Assembly (NCBI GenBank): GCA_023396225.1
Contig: JAEWWT010000026.1
Span: 1-64,000 of the forward strand
From: Bacillota bacterium
GTDB taxonomy: Bacteria > Bacillota > Clostridia > Oscillospirales > Ruminococcaceae
Reading direction: 5' to 3'
DNA: 64,000 bases
Shown here: positions 15,675 to 24,996 of the stretch, piece after piece
Position numbering within the stretch: the first letter of the stretch is position 1
How the letters are laid out: every line of letters starts with the position of its first letter
Translations under genes and position numbers: made by a program
Notes under the pieces: generated by a model
The model's input: only the letters and a program-made list of their open reading frames with translations
Told to the model about the DNA's origin: nothing
Databases searched by the model: none

Positions 15675-17465
15675 TTATTTTATTGGTTCAAAATCAGCAG
15701 CACCGTGTTTGCAGAGTGGACATATGAAATCATCAGGAAGAACGTCACCCTCATACACATAGCCGCATATTTTACATACATACCCCTTTTTGCCCTCTGT
15801 TTTAGGCTTAGGTTTAACATTATTGTAGTAATAGCTATAGGTCATTGTTTCTGCATTTGTAATAGCTCTTGCCTCTGTTACTTCGCATATAAACATTCCA
15901 TGTGTGTCAAGGTCAACATACTGAACTAATTTAAGCGACATAAATGAATTGATATATCTAGGTAAAAATGCAAGATCATTGTCGGAGCGAAGAATATCGA
16001 TACCTTCAAATTTGTCTGCATTTCTGCCACTGCGAAATCCAAAATTTTCAAACACACTGAATGGTGCGTCAACAGTAAGGCAATTTATATTCATCTTTCC
16101 AGTTTGGCTGATAATATGGTGCGAGTAGTTTTCCTTATTAATTGTTACAGCAATTTTGTTAGGGGAGTTTGTAACCTGAGTAACAGTATTTACAATCAGG
16201 CCATTGTCTTTTTTGCCGTCATTTGAAGTAACAACATACAAACCATAACCGATGTTAAACAGCGCAGAAAGATCGTTTTTATTTGCTGTCGAATCCTGCT
16301 TAGCAAGATAATCTTTGCAGAGTTCATCAGCGAGGCTGTTAAGCTGTGCAGTGCTATCCTCATTAAGAGCGGACATAATTTTTACGGTAGTATCAGCGTA
16401 TGTCAGGTTTTTGCACTTCTCAAGCATAGACTTCATCACTTTTGCAGCAAGTGGAGCCCAGCTTCCGTTTTCTATAAATGCAACAGTTCTGTTGCTGAAA
16501 TTGCGTTCCGTAAGGTGATTGATGAACTCACGCATAAATGGGAAGATTTCAGAATTGTAGGTCGTAGTTGCAAAAACTATCTTGCTATATCTGAAAGCGT
16601 CCTCAACAGCCTCCGCTATATCACTTCTAGCAAGATCGGTGAGAATAACGTTTGGACAGCCATTTTGCTTAAGCTTATCTGCAAGCTGCAAAACTGCTTT
16701 TTTAGTATTTCCATAAATAGAAGTATATGCAATTACAATTCCCTCAGTTTCGGGCGTATAGCTTGACCAAGTGTTATATAGTCCAAGATAATATCCTAAA
16801 TTCTCGGTTAGGGCAGGACCATGAAGAGGACATATTTTTTGTATATCAAGTGCACCAGCTTTTTTTAACAGAGCCTGTACCTGCACACCATATTTACCTA
16901 CAATTCCAATGTAGTATCGTCTTGCTTCACATGCCCAATCATCTTCAACATCAAGAGCGCCGAATTTTCCAAATCCATCCGCAGAGAATAAAACTTTGTC
17001 TATGTTATCATATGTTACGACGACTTCAGGCCAGTGTACCATTGGTGCGGTTAAAAAAGTAAGAGTATGCTTTCCGAGTGAAAGAGTATCTCCTTCTCCC
17101 ACAACAACCTGCCTGTCAGAAAAATCAGTTCCGAAAAAGTTTTTCATCATAACAAAAGATTTTGCAGAGGAAACAATTTTAGAATCCGGATATGTTTTTG
17201 CAAAGTTCACTATATTTGCAGAATGATCAGGTTCCATGTGCTGAATAATCAGGTAATCCGGCTTTCTGCCGCCAAGAGTGTTTTGTATATTATCCAACCA
17301 TTCATGGGTGAATCTAGCATCAACAGAGTCCATAATTGCAATTTTCTCATCGATAATAGCATAGGAATTATAAGACATACCTTTTGGAACGATATATTGT
17401 CCTTCGAACAAATCTATTTCATGGTCGTTGACACCTATATATTTGATATCCTGAGTGATTATCAT
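15675..17465 (-). CDS. FprA-type flavodiiron protein with flavin reductase and C-terminal rubredoxin domains
   Basis: The 596-residue protein has four modules: a metallo-beta-lactamase-like diiron domain (residues 1-250, His76-x-Glu78-x-Asp80-His81), a flavodoxin domain (about 255-400, AYTSIYGNTKKAV), a flavin-reductase-like FMN domain (about 405-545), and a rubredoxin (last 40 residues, CKICGYVYEG and CPLCKHG). Flavodiiron proteins reduce O2 to water or NO to N2O in anaerobes; built-in electron-transfer domains shorten the path from NAD(P)H. It heads the operon, and a promoter with two dyad sites lies upstream at 17526-17569. Confidence 0.93.
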   Translation of the reverse strand: MIITQDIKYIGVNDHEIDLFEGQYIVPKGMSYNSYAIIDEKIAIMDSVDARFTHEWLDNIQNTLGGRKPDYLIIQHMEPDHSANIVNFAKTYPDSKIVSSAKSFVMMKNFFGTDFSDRQVVVGEGDTLSLGKHTLTFLTAPMVHWPEVVVTYDNIDKVLFSADGFGKFGALDVEDDWACEARRYYIGIVGKYGVQVQALLKKAGALDIQKICPLHGPALTENLGYYLGLYNTWSSYTPETEGIVIAYTSIYGNTKKAVLQLADKLKQNGCPNVILTDLARSDIAEAVEDAFRYSKIVFATTTYNSEIFPFMREFINHLTERNFSNRTVAFIENGSWAPLAAKVMKSMLEKCKNLTYADTTVKIMSALNEDSTAQLNSLADELCKDYLAKQDSTANKNDLSALFNIGYGLYVVTSNDGKKDNGLIVNTVTQVTNSPNKIAVTINKENYSHHIISQTGKMNINCLTVDAPFSVFENFGFRSGRNADKFEGIDILRSDNDLAFLPRYINSFMSLKLVQYVDLDTHGMFICEVTEARAITNAETMTYSYYYNNVKPKPKTEGKKGYVCKICGYVYEGDVLPDDFICPLCKHGAADFEPIK

Positions 17466-17525
17466 TTTAATAAATCCTTTCTGTGATATTTTATTTTTTG
17501 TAAGCAGTTCAATATGTTAGTGTAG

Positions 17526-17569
17526 TTACAATGTTATACTTCTATACTGGCACATTATTTACATTGTAA
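17526..17569 (-). promoter_or_regulatory. Promoter of the oxygen-detoxification operon with two dyad sites
   Basis: On the minus strand TTACAA (17564-17569) and TATAGA (17541-17546) are 17 bases apart. A TTACAnTGTAA-type dyad overlaps the -35 (17559-17569) and a one-mismatch copy lies just after the -10 (17526-17536). Together they form an 11-bp perfect inverted repeat (AGTTACAATGT) with a 26-bp spacer. This suits a repressor binding both ends. The regulator is not identified. Confidence 0.55.
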
Positions 17570-17731
17570 CTGTATATTGTATATTAAACCATAAAATGTA
17601 TATTTTAAAACTATATTTTATTAAATAATACTATAAATGTAATTTATTTTCTGTAACTTGGTCACATAATATTTATTTGCAGTTTAACACATATGCTGAT
17701 TGCTTGCTGTATAGTTTTATCAATTATAATA

Positions 17732-17763
17732 AAAGATCCACACAGATTTTTGTGTGGATCTTT
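17732..17763 (-). terminator. Terminator of the sugar ABC transporter operon
   Basis: AAAGATCCACACA forms a perfect 13-bp stem with its complement around a 6-base loop and ends in T residues on the minus strand, 14 bp after the last permease gene. Confidence 0.85.
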
Positions 17764-17776
17764 ATAGAAATTGTAA

Positions 17777-18646
17777 TTATTCCTTTACACCACCGAGAGC
17801 AACACCGGCAATAATAAACTTTGATAATAAGAGATATACAATAATAAGTGGTACAATTGATAATGCAATACCAACGTAAACAACACCGAAGTCAACTGCT
17901 ATTCTGTCTGACATAAGATTATTAATCATCATAGGTAATGTCTTCTTATTTTCAGAAACAATGAGCATACTTGGCTGGAAGAAGTTGTTCCACTGGAAAA
18001 TGAATGCAAAAATCAGCTGTAATGCAATTGCAGGCTTAATCATCGGAATTCCTATTGTAAGGAAAGTACTGAATTCTTTGGAACCATCTATTCGGGCGGC
18101 TTCAACTATCTCTAGCGGGAACGACGCCTTCATGTATTGTCTCATGAAGAAAACAGTTGCTGGAGCTGCAATAGCAGGAAGGATTAATGGCCAGAATGTG
18201 TTATACAAATTAAGTTTAGTCATAAAGCTTAAGAAACCAACACCAGAAACCTGTGCAGGTATCATGAGTACTGCAAGGATGAATGAAAATGCAGCACTCC
18301 TCATCTTAAAATCATAAACAACAAGACCATAAGCAGTTAGTGAAGAGAAAAATACAGCTAGAACAGAAGCAGAAGCAGCAATAATGAAGCTGTTTCTGAA
18401 TCCTAAGAAAGGTCTGTATACTTTCTTGGATAACATATTCGTAAAGTTTTCAAAAAGGTTTAAACCAGGAATAAATGAAACACTAGTCTGAATCTGTACG
18501 TTTGTTCGCGTTGCATTTACTATTAAAATGTATAACGGAAGAATACATATAATAGTTATTAATACGCAAATTGCAAATATAATCCAAGATTTAGCTTTGG
18601 TTCCTTCTATATAATTTGCTTTGGTCTTGTGCTTTTGTTCTTTCAT
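17777..18646 (-). CDS. Sugar ABC transporter permease (MalG-like)
   Basis: The 289-residue protein has six membrane helices and the binding-protein-dependent permease motif EAARIDGSKEFSTFLTIGIP that docks to the ATPase. The C-terminus and length are those of MalG-type (carbohydrate uptake family 1) permeases. It overlaps the upstream permease by 4 bp (ATGA). It would form the heterodimeric channel with the MalF-like partner. No ATP-binding protein gene is in the operon; such systems commonly use a shared MsmX-type ATPase encoded elsewhere. Confidence 0.9.
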   Translation of the reverse strand: MKEQKHKTKANYIEGTKAKSWIIFAICVLITIICILPLYILIVNATRTNVQIQTSVSFIPGLNLFENFTNMLSKKVYRPFLGFRNSFIIAASASVLAVFFSSLTAYGLVVYDFKMRSAAFSFILAVLMIPAQVSGVGFLSFMTKLNLYNTFWPLILPAIAAPATVFFMRQYMKASFPLEIVEAARIDGSKEFSTFLTIGIPMIKPAIALQLIFAFIFQWNNFFQPSMLIVSENKKTLPMMINNLMSDRIAVDFGVVYVGIALSIVPLIIVYLLLSKFIIAGVALGGVKE

Positions 18647-19653
18647 ATGCCAAGACCTCCTTTAAGTGCATTTTTAGCCTGAGATTTTCTGAATTTCTTC
18701 AAGGCAATCTCATCTTTATCTCTCTGTACATAGAATATGATCATTCCAAGAATACCTGTTATAATAAATAACATGATTGATGCTGCAGCAGAAATACCAT
18801 AGTTCTTTAATGTGCCTGAATATCTTTCAAAGATAAAGCAAGCAAGTGTCTTTGTGAATGGATCCTTAGTAACACCAATATTATAAAGCCATGGAATATC
18901 AAACATCTGGAGACCACCTATCATAGAGGTAACAACTGTAAATACAAAAATAGGCTGAAGGAGAGGAACAGTTATATTGAAGAATACCTGACCACTATTT
19001 GCACCATCGATTTCAGCAGCTTCAAACAATGATGGATTAATACCTAATACTCCTGAAATAAGAAGAATAGTAGTATTACCAAACCACATCCAACATTGAA
19101 TAAAAGCAATTGTTGCTCGTTTAAGCCAATGTATATTAATAAATTTGATAGGTTCATCAATAAAATTTAATGATAAAAGAGTACTGTTAATTACACCAGT
19201 TTTTGCTTCATCAAATAATACAAGGAAAAGAGTAGCAACAGAAGCTGCTGTAATAATATTTGGCATATACATTATTACTTTAAAGAAACCTTTTCCTTTA
19301 ATTTTAAGCTTATTATCTGTAAACCATACAGCAAGTAACAAAGAAATAACAATTTGTGGAATAAAGTTTCCGATCCAAATTACTAAGGTAGTACTAAAAC
19401 TCTGAACGAAAGCACTATGTAAAGCTTCAGCAGTACGACCACCACCGAGTATAAGCTCTGAAAAGTTCTTTAATCCAACAAACTCCATTGCGTCTTTTCC
19501 TTTACCAGTTGCTCTTTGAGTACTGATAAGAAAAGTATATATAAGTGGATACAACTGAAATATTGCATAAACAACAAAGAATGGCAATATAAACATGTAT
19601 CCATATTTTGCGTAACTTAACTTATGACGTCTTAGTGTCGCTCTGGAAGCCAT
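18643..19653 (-). CDS. Sugar ABC transporter permease (MalF-like)
   Basis: It has six to seven membrane helices, an N-terminal basic segment (RRHKLSYAKYGYMFILPFF) and the EAAEIDGANSGQVFFNITVP coupling loop. The start at 19653 (MASRATLRR) is chosen because AAGGAG lies 10 bases upstream; the 7-residue longer reading lacks one. It pairs with the next gene's product. The Asn/Gly-rich SBP gene lies upstream after a GC-rich intercistronic hairpin. Confidence 0.9.
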   Translation of the reverse strand: MASRATLRRHKLSYAKYGYMFILPFFVVYAIFQLYPLIYTFLISTQRATGKGKDAMEFVGLKNFSELILGGGRTAEALHSAFVQSFSTTLVIWIGNFIPQIVISLLLAVWFTDNKLKIKGKGFFKVIMYMPNIITAASVATLFLVLFDEAKTGVINSTLLSLNFIDEPIKFINIHWLKRATIAFIQCWMWFGNTTILLISGVLGINPSLFEAAEIDGANSGQVFFNITVPLLQPIFVFTVVTSMIGGLQMFDIPWLYNIGVTKDPFTKTLACFIFERYSGTLKNYGISAAASIMLFIITGILGMIIFYVQRDKDEIALKKFRKSQAKNALKGGLGI

Positions 19654-19693
19654 GGTTACACACTCCTTAAACATATTATAAATATTATACTAA

Positions 19694-19719
19694 ACGGGAC
19701 GAGATTAATCCCGTCCCGT
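19694..19719 (-). promoter_or_regulatory. Intercistronic GC-rich hairpin between SBP and permease genes
   Basis: ACGGGACG and CGTCCCGT pair around a near-palindromic GATTAATC loop. Such hairpins commonly protect the upstream message and lower permease expression relative to the binding protein. The T tract after it is short, so partial readthrough is expected. Confidence 0.6.
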
Positions 19720-19755
19720 AGCGTAAGTTATGGAATTTAATTATATAATTATATA

Positions 19756-21180
19756 TTAGTCTTCCCAATCAAGTGTTGTAAGGTTAGCAGCAACGTCATC
19801 CTTAAATAATTCAATTGTCTGATCATAATCTGTGTTTCCATTTACATAAGAATTATAAGCTGTGCTAAGTGAATTCTTAATCTGAGCGTCATAACCAGAC
19901 ATGAATGAAAGATCGATTCCTTCAACGTTCTTGATCCAGATCTGGTTCTGGTCCTGACCGCCGAGGTTTGCATTTGAATATGTACCACTATCAACGATAC
20001 CCTGCATAACATTCTTATTGTTTACAAAGCTGTCTGAACCTAATGCAAAGCTCTTCATTGAATCTTCGTTAATACAGAAGTATCTGATAAGGTCAGCAGT
20101 AAGATCAGCATTATCACCTGTAGCAGATGGTGTTACCCATGTACCGCCCCAGTAGAATGCGTGTGGTCCTTCACAAAGAGCCCACTTGCCCCATGTTGCT
20201 CCACCTTCGCCACCAGCAGCTGTGCCGATGATTGTTTCATTAATTCCCCATGTAGATACGAAATAACCCATTGTAGCATCTGTCTGTCCGAGTGGGAGCC
20301 AGTTACTTGTCCACTGAGCGATAGCTGGATCAACATATCCTTCATCAACAACAGTCTTAGCAAGTGCAAGGAAATCTTCAACTTCCTTAGTGATAACGAG
20401 CTTGTTATCAACTATCCATGGTTCATTACGGCTTGAAGCAAATACCTGCCAGATGCCGCCGAGTGAAGCTGTCATCTTTGTTGCGCCGTTTGATGCATCC
20501 TTAACAGTCTTAGCAGAAGCAAGGAATGTATCCCAATCCTTAACCTTAGCCTGCATTTCTTCTGGTGTCTTAGCATCTAAGAACTTAGTAGCAAGGTCAG
20601 ATCTGTAAGCAAATCCACCTGGGCAAGCCTGGAATGTTGTAGCCTTAAGAGCACCAGCTGCATCCTTACCGATATCCTTTGTATATGCATACTGACCATC
20701 GAGTTCTGCTTCATCAATACCAACAGCAGCAAGAGTTGTTGTTGATGCACTGTCAAGGTAAACTGAAGCAAAGTCAGCTTCGAGGCAGAAGAGGTCGAGG
20801 TCTTCACCTGATTCAATGTACTGATCAAAGTACTGTGATGCCTGGCCGCCGCCTACACCGAATGAAACTGGATTCCATGTTACACCTTCTGGAAGTGGGT
20901 GATCCTTGAGGTAGTATTCTTCAACGTAACCAGTAAATTCTGTGTTCCATGTCATAACTGTGAACTTGTCACCGTCGTTTGTTGGAACTACAGCATCTGT
21001 TCCTGCAACTGTTGTTCCTTCAGGAGCAGCTTCAGTAGCGTCGCCGCCCTCTGCCTTAGCTGTTGTAGCTTCTGTAGCAGCAGTAGTTTCTGCTGGCTTG
21101 TCTTTGTTACATCCTGCAAGCATAGTTCCAGCTAATGCGATTGCAGAAAGTAAAGCAATGTTCTTCTTTAAATTCATCAT
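19756..21180 (-). CDS. Extracellular sugar-binding lipoprotein of an ABC importer
   Basis: The N-terminus is a lipoprotein signal peptide (LAGTMLAGC, Cys about 23) followed by a long Thr/Ala/Glu linker. The rest is a two-lobed family 1 solute-binding protein with segments such as VTKEVEDFLALAKTVVDEGY and YFVSTWGINE. It would capture a sugar outside the membrane and pass it to the two permeases. The ATGATG start follows GGAGG. Codon use is strongly biased toward preferred codons, fitting high expression. The sugar cannot be told. Confidence 0.88.
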   Translation of the reverse strand: MMNLKKNIALLSAIALAGTMLAGCNKDKPAETTAATEATTAKAEGGDATEAAPEGTTVAGTDAVVPTNDGDKFTVMTWNTEFTGYVEEYYLKDHPLPEGVTWNPVSFGVGGGQASQYFDQYIESGEDLDLFCLEADFASVYLDSASTTTLAAVGIDEAELDGQYAYTKDIGKDAAGALKATTFQACPGGFAYRSDLATKFLDAKTPEEMQAKVKDWDTFLASAKTVKDASNGATKMTASLGGIWQVFASSRNEPWIVDNKLVITKEVEDFLALAKTVVDEGYVDPAIAQWTSNWLPLGQTDATMGYFVSTWGINETIIGTAAGGEGGATWGKWALCEGPHAFYWGGTWVTPSATGDNADLTADLIRYFCINEDSMKSFALGSDSFVNNKNVMQGIVDSGTYSNANLGGQDQNQIWIKNVEGIDLSFMSGYDAQIKNSLSTAYNSYVNGNTDYDQTIELFKDDVAANLTTLDWED

Positions 21181-21238
21181 TTGGTTTTTCCTCCTTAAAA
21201 ATATATTATATTTTAAAAATATAATAGCTTGCTTATCA

Positions 21239-22252
21239 TCAGTTCAGATCCTTGACTGATGAGCCTTCCAAAAGACATCCCTGAATGTAAATCGGACCCG
21301 CTTCAGTTGATATCTCCTTTTTAATCAGGGAAATCAGTATTCTGGCAGCTTCCATTCCAATCTTTTCAGTATCCTGTTTATATGTGGTCAACTTTGGATT
21401 GAGAACCTGCGACAGCACAATTCCGTCATAACCAACAATTGATACATCGTCAGGTATTGATAGTCCAAGTTTTTCAAATGCATTAATTGCTCCGATTGAA
21501 GAAAAATCATCTGAAAGCATTATGCATGTAGGTGGATTATCAATATTCATAATCCTGTCAATCAGATATTCAGTTTGCTTTGGATCGTGGTATCTGCCTT
21601 GCAACAGATAATCTTCTCTGATTTTTATATTCAAGCGATCCATAGAATCTCTGAAACTCTTCAAACGAATCTCAGTTACATCAGATGCATCACCATAAAT
21701 ATACGCAATTTTCCGATGCCCTTTTTTGTATACATAATCAACCAGACTCGATACACCCTCGTAATTGTCTGAAACAACTGAACAAAGTTTTACCTTTGTG
21801 TAGTCAATTAATACAATAGGAACATCACTGTTCAGGAGTTGTTTGAAACCTTTATTTTCATAATTATCGGTACATACAACAACCACGCCATCTACATTTC
21901 TGTATTTGCAATGTTCGTAGAATGTCATTTCATGTTGTCCGATGTCCTGACTTATAAAGGTAATATCATAACCCTGATATTCAGCTTCATTTTTAAAACT
22001 GTTAAGCACACTGCCGAAATAGTTGTGAGTCAGACCGCGTTGAGCACTCTCTGCAAATAAAACTCCAAGATTATATGTACGATTGGTTTTCAAGGCTCTT
22101 GCCTGTGAATTTGGCAAATATCCTAATTTTTTTGCTGTCTCACATACTTTTTTTTTCGTAGCCTCACTTACATCGTTATGGTTATTTAAAGCCTTACTTA
22201 CGGTAGCGATCGAAACACTGCAAGCAGTTGCTATGTCTTTGATAGAAACCAT
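21239..22252 (-). CDS. LacI-family transcriptional regulator
   Basis: The N-terminal LacI helix-turn-helix is complete (SIKDIATACSVSIATVSKAL) with hinge LPNSQARALKTN, then a periplasmic-binding-like sensor domain (GYDGIVLSQVLNPKLTTYKQ). I start at ATG 22252 because GGGAGAAG lies just upstream. It is encoded 58 bp upstream of the sugar-binding protein on the same strand, so it very probably controls this importer and may be co-transcribed with it. A palindromic AAACGTTT core at 22310-22317, in its own upstream region, is a candidate operator. Confidence 0.88.
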   Translation of the reverse strand: MVSIKDIATACSVSIATVSKALNNHNDVSEATKKKVCETAKKLGYLPNSQARALKTNRTYNLGVLFAESAQRGLTHNYFGSVLNSFKNEAEYQGYDITFISQDIGQHEMTFYEHCKYRNVDGVVVVCTDNYENKGFKQLLNSDVPIVLIDYTKVKLCSVVSDNYEGVSSLVDYVYKKGHRKIAYIYGDASDVTEIRLKSFRDSMDRLNIKIREDYLLQGRYHDPKQTEYLIDRIMNIDNPPTCIMLSDDFSSIGAINAFEKLGLSIPDDVSIVGYDGIVLSQVLNPKLTTYKQDTEKIGMEAARILISLIKKEISTEAGPIYIQGCLLEGSSVKDLN

Positions 22253-22307
22253 AGTAACTTCTCCCAATTTTATAATTTATTATATATTTAATATAATTTA
22301 CTTCTTT

Positions 22308-22320
22308 TCAAACGTTTTCG
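22308..22320 (-). promoter_or_regulatory. LacI/cre-like operator candidate
   Basis: The TCAAACGTTTTCG segment has a perfect AAACGTTT centre, the core of many LacI-family sites, about 58 bp upstream of the lacI-type start codon. The outer bases are not symmetrical. The rest of 22321-22598 shows no gene. Confidence 0.35.
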
Positions 22321-22598
22321 CTACTTTCGTTACTTAAATATACAACCGAATTTCAAATCTGTCAATGGTTTTTGTGTATTCTATGTGAAAAATAGTTATT
22401 TTGCATAATTCAAATAAAAATCATTGTTAATTTTAACAATTAATATTTGCTCAAATACCCTGAAATAACCATCAGTGGTATAATATCAACTAATGAATCG
22501 TTTAAGAACCAATCAGAATATATGAATTATGACAAAAAGCGACTTTTATTATAATAAGAGTAAATTTGTGTTAAACATTAAAAATAGCTTGGATTCAG

Positions 22599-23606
22599 TT
22601 AGAATTTATCAACAAATCCCACTTTTCTGTAAGCTTTGTTCAGAACTTTCTGTGTCAAAGCTGTTGCACGTTCTGCACCCTTTGTATAACATTCCTTAAG
22701 GTATGCCTTATCTGCAATAAGTCTTGCAAACTCATCTCTTACAGGTTTAAGACTATCAGCAACTGCTTCGCCGACAGCGAGTTTGAAGTCACCATAGCCC
22801 TTTCCATCAAATTCTTTTTCTATTTCATCATAGTTCTTACCTGTTGTTACAGAATAGATTGACATAAGGTTGTTAATTCCATCCTTACCTTCAGCATACT
22901 TTACTTCCATGTCACTGTCAGTAACTGCTCTTTTGAACTTTCTGACGATAGCATCTGAATCATCAAGGATATACACGCTTGCATTTGGGTTTTCATCAGA
23001 TTTTGACATCTTCTTTGTTGGGTCCTGAAGTGACATTACCTTTGCTCCGACTTCAGGAATATATGCATCAGGTACAGTGAAAAGCTCACCATATTTCTGA
23101 TTGAATCTCTGAGCAACATTTCGTGCAAGTTCAAGATGCTGTTTCTGGTCAATTCCTATTGGAACTAGGTCTGTGTTGTATGCAAGAATATCTGCTGCCA
23201 TAAGAACAGGGTAGGTGAACAGGCCTGCATTGATATCATCAGGATGTTTTGCTGATTTGTCCTTGAACTGTGTCATTCTTGAAAGTTCACCGAACTGTGT
23301 TGAGCAAGCAAGAAGCCAGTTAAGTTCGGCATGGTTTCTGTTGTGACTCTGAATAAAGGCTATTGACTTTTCAGGGTCGATTCCGCAGGCAAGAAGAAGA
23401 GCATATGACTGGAGAGTCTGCTGTCTTAATTTGACAGGATCCTGCTTTACAGTAATTGCATGAAGGTCTACTATAGAATATACACAGTTATATTCATCCT
23501 GTAGTTTACCCCAGTTTTTGACTGCACCAATATAATTTCCCAGTGTAAATATACCAGTAGGCTGAATACCGCTGAATATTATTTTCTTCTTTTCTGTTTC
23601 AGACAT
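22599..23606 (-). CDS. trpS: Tryptophanyl-tRNA synthetase
   Basis: The 335-residue class I synthetase has the HIGH-equivalent TLGNYIGAV, the signature SRMTQFKDKSAKH region, DQKQHLELARNVAQRFN and the KMSKS loop (TKKMSKSDENP). Length is as in other bacterial TrpRS. It charges tRNA-Trp. The gene has AAGGAAG before the ATG. Only 77 bp separate it from the upstream aminotransferase, leaving no room for a T-box leader, so the two are likely co-transcribed. Confidence 0.95.
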   Translation of the reverse strand: MSETEKKKIIFSGIQPTGIFTLGNYIGAVKNWGKLQDEYNCVYSIVDLHAITVKQDPVKLRQQTLQSYALLLACGIDPEKSIAFIQSHNRNHAELNWLLACSTQFGELSRMTQFKDKSAKHPDDINAGLFTYPVLMAADILAYNTDLVPIGIDQKQHLELARNVAQRFNQKYGELFTVPDAYIPEVGAKVMSLQDPTKKMSKSDENPNASVYILDDSDAIVRKFKRAVTDSDMEVKYAEGKDGINNLMSIYSVTTGKNYDEIEKEFDGKGYGDFKLAVGEAVADSLKPVRDEFARLIADKAYLKECYTKGAERATALTQKVLNKAYRKVGFVDKF

Positions 23607-23683
23607 AAATAACTTCCTTCCGTTGTATACGCTATATTTGTTTTTTTGCGTGATTTTTTTTTACCGGCTCTTACGGGCATTGA

Positions 23684-24877
23684 TTAGTCACCAAACATTT
23701 CTTTTGAAAGCTTTCCAATAATTTCACAACCCTTGACAATCTGCTCATCAGAAGGAGTTGAGAAATTCATTCTGAAACATGAGATTTTTTCAGTTTCATC
23801 AATTATGAAAGCATTTCCAGGAACAACAGCAACCTTGCGTTCAACTGCTCTCTTGCAGAAGTCCATCATGTCGCAGTCATCAGGAAGAGTACCCCAGATG
23901 AAAAGTCCTCCCTCAGGCTTTGTTGTTGTAAGCTTCTTTGAGAAATTTTTATCAATTTCATTGAGCATGAGGTTGCACTTGCGCTTATAGATATTTCTTA
24001 AATTAGAAAGGTGAGCCTCAAAATCATATTCGGTCATAATCTGATGGCATATCATTTGTGCAAGTACATTTGTGTGTACGTCTGAAACCTGCTTGCAAAC
24101 AACTATTTTCTGAATTATTTCCTTTGGTGCTGATACAAAACCAACACGAAGTCCAGGTGCTACAACCTTTGAGAAACTTCCTGCATAAATAACTCTTCCG
24201 TCAGTATCAAGTGATTTTATTGAAGGTATATTTTCACCATGAAAACGAATTTCGCCGTAAGGGTTGTCCTCAAGAATAACAATGTCATATTTTTTAGCAA
24301 GTTCATAAACGCCCTTGCGTTTTTCAAATGACATGCATTTTCCTGTAGGGTTCTGGAAGTTTGGTATTACATATATAAGTTTTACATTGCTGTTATTTTT
24401 AATAGTATCTTCAAGTACATCAAGTTTAATACCATCATCATCCATATCAACACCGGCAAGATGTACACCATATGAACGGAAAGAATTAAGACTTCCTATG
24501 AAAGAAGGGGATTCACAGATAAGTGTATCTCCCTCATTAAGAAATACTTTACATGAAAGTTCATTTGCCTGCTGACCGCCGGAGGTTGTTATAACTTCGT
24601 CAATGTCAGGGTTAAAACAATTCTGGCTTGCAAGACGCTTTTTAACAGTTTCCCTTAAAGGAGTATAACCTTCAGTTATGCTGTACTGTAAAGCAGCAAT
24701 AGGATTTTCAGCGAGAATTTTTGAAGTAATTTCTCCAACTTCTTTGGAAGGAAAAGCTTCCGACGCAGGGTTGCCTGCGGCAAATGGGATTATTTCAGGA
24801 AGTGCTGTATATTTCATAATTTCTCTAATAGCACTTGGCTTAAGACCTTTAACCTTATTTGAAAAATTGTAATTCAT
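23684..24877 (-). CDS. PLP-dependent aminotransferase (MocR-like/2-aminoadipate aminotransferase type)
   Basis: The 397-residue fold-type I aminotransferase has the PLP-lysine motif YAGSFSKVVAPGLRVGF, the substrate-binding PNFQNPTGKCMS and the C-terminal FRMNFSTPSDEQI. The opening IIPFAAGNPASEAFP places it with the LysN / aromatic and alpha-aminoadipate aminotransferases rather than with aspartate aminotransferase proper. It lacks the DNA-binding domain of MocR regulators. It lies directly upstream of trpS. The amino acid substrate cannot be settled. Confidence 0.85.
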   Translation of the reverse strand: MNYNFSNKVKGLKPSAIREIMKYTALPEIIPFAAGNPASEAFPSKEVGEITSKILAENPIAALQYSITEGYTPLRETVKKRLASQNCFNPDIDEVITTSGGQQANELSCKVFLNEGDTLICESPSFIGSLNSFRSYGVHLAGVDMDDDGIKLDVLEDTIKNNSNVKLIYVIPNFQNPTGKCMSFEKRKGVYELAKKYDIVILEDNPYGEIRFHGENIPSIKSLDTDGRVIYAGSFSKVVAPGLRVGFVSAPKEIIQKIVVCKQVSDVHTNVLAQMICHQIMTEYDFEAHLSNLRNIYKRKCNLMLNEIDKNFSKKLTTTKPEGGLFIWGTLPDDCDMMDFCKRAVERKVAVVPGNAFIIDETEKISCFRMNFSTPSDEQIVKGCEIIGKLSKEMFGD

Positions 24878-24996
24878 TTATTCCGCTACCTTTCTGAATT
24901 ATGATATTTTTAATGTTACGACTATAAATTATAACACATATATTCAGTACAAGCAACATAAAAATTATAAAAAGACAATTTCGGGAGGACAATTGC

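Noticed and set aside
23607..23683. Possible T-box upstream of trpS
   Set aside because: Only 77 bases lie between the genes and none of the T-box motifs is present.
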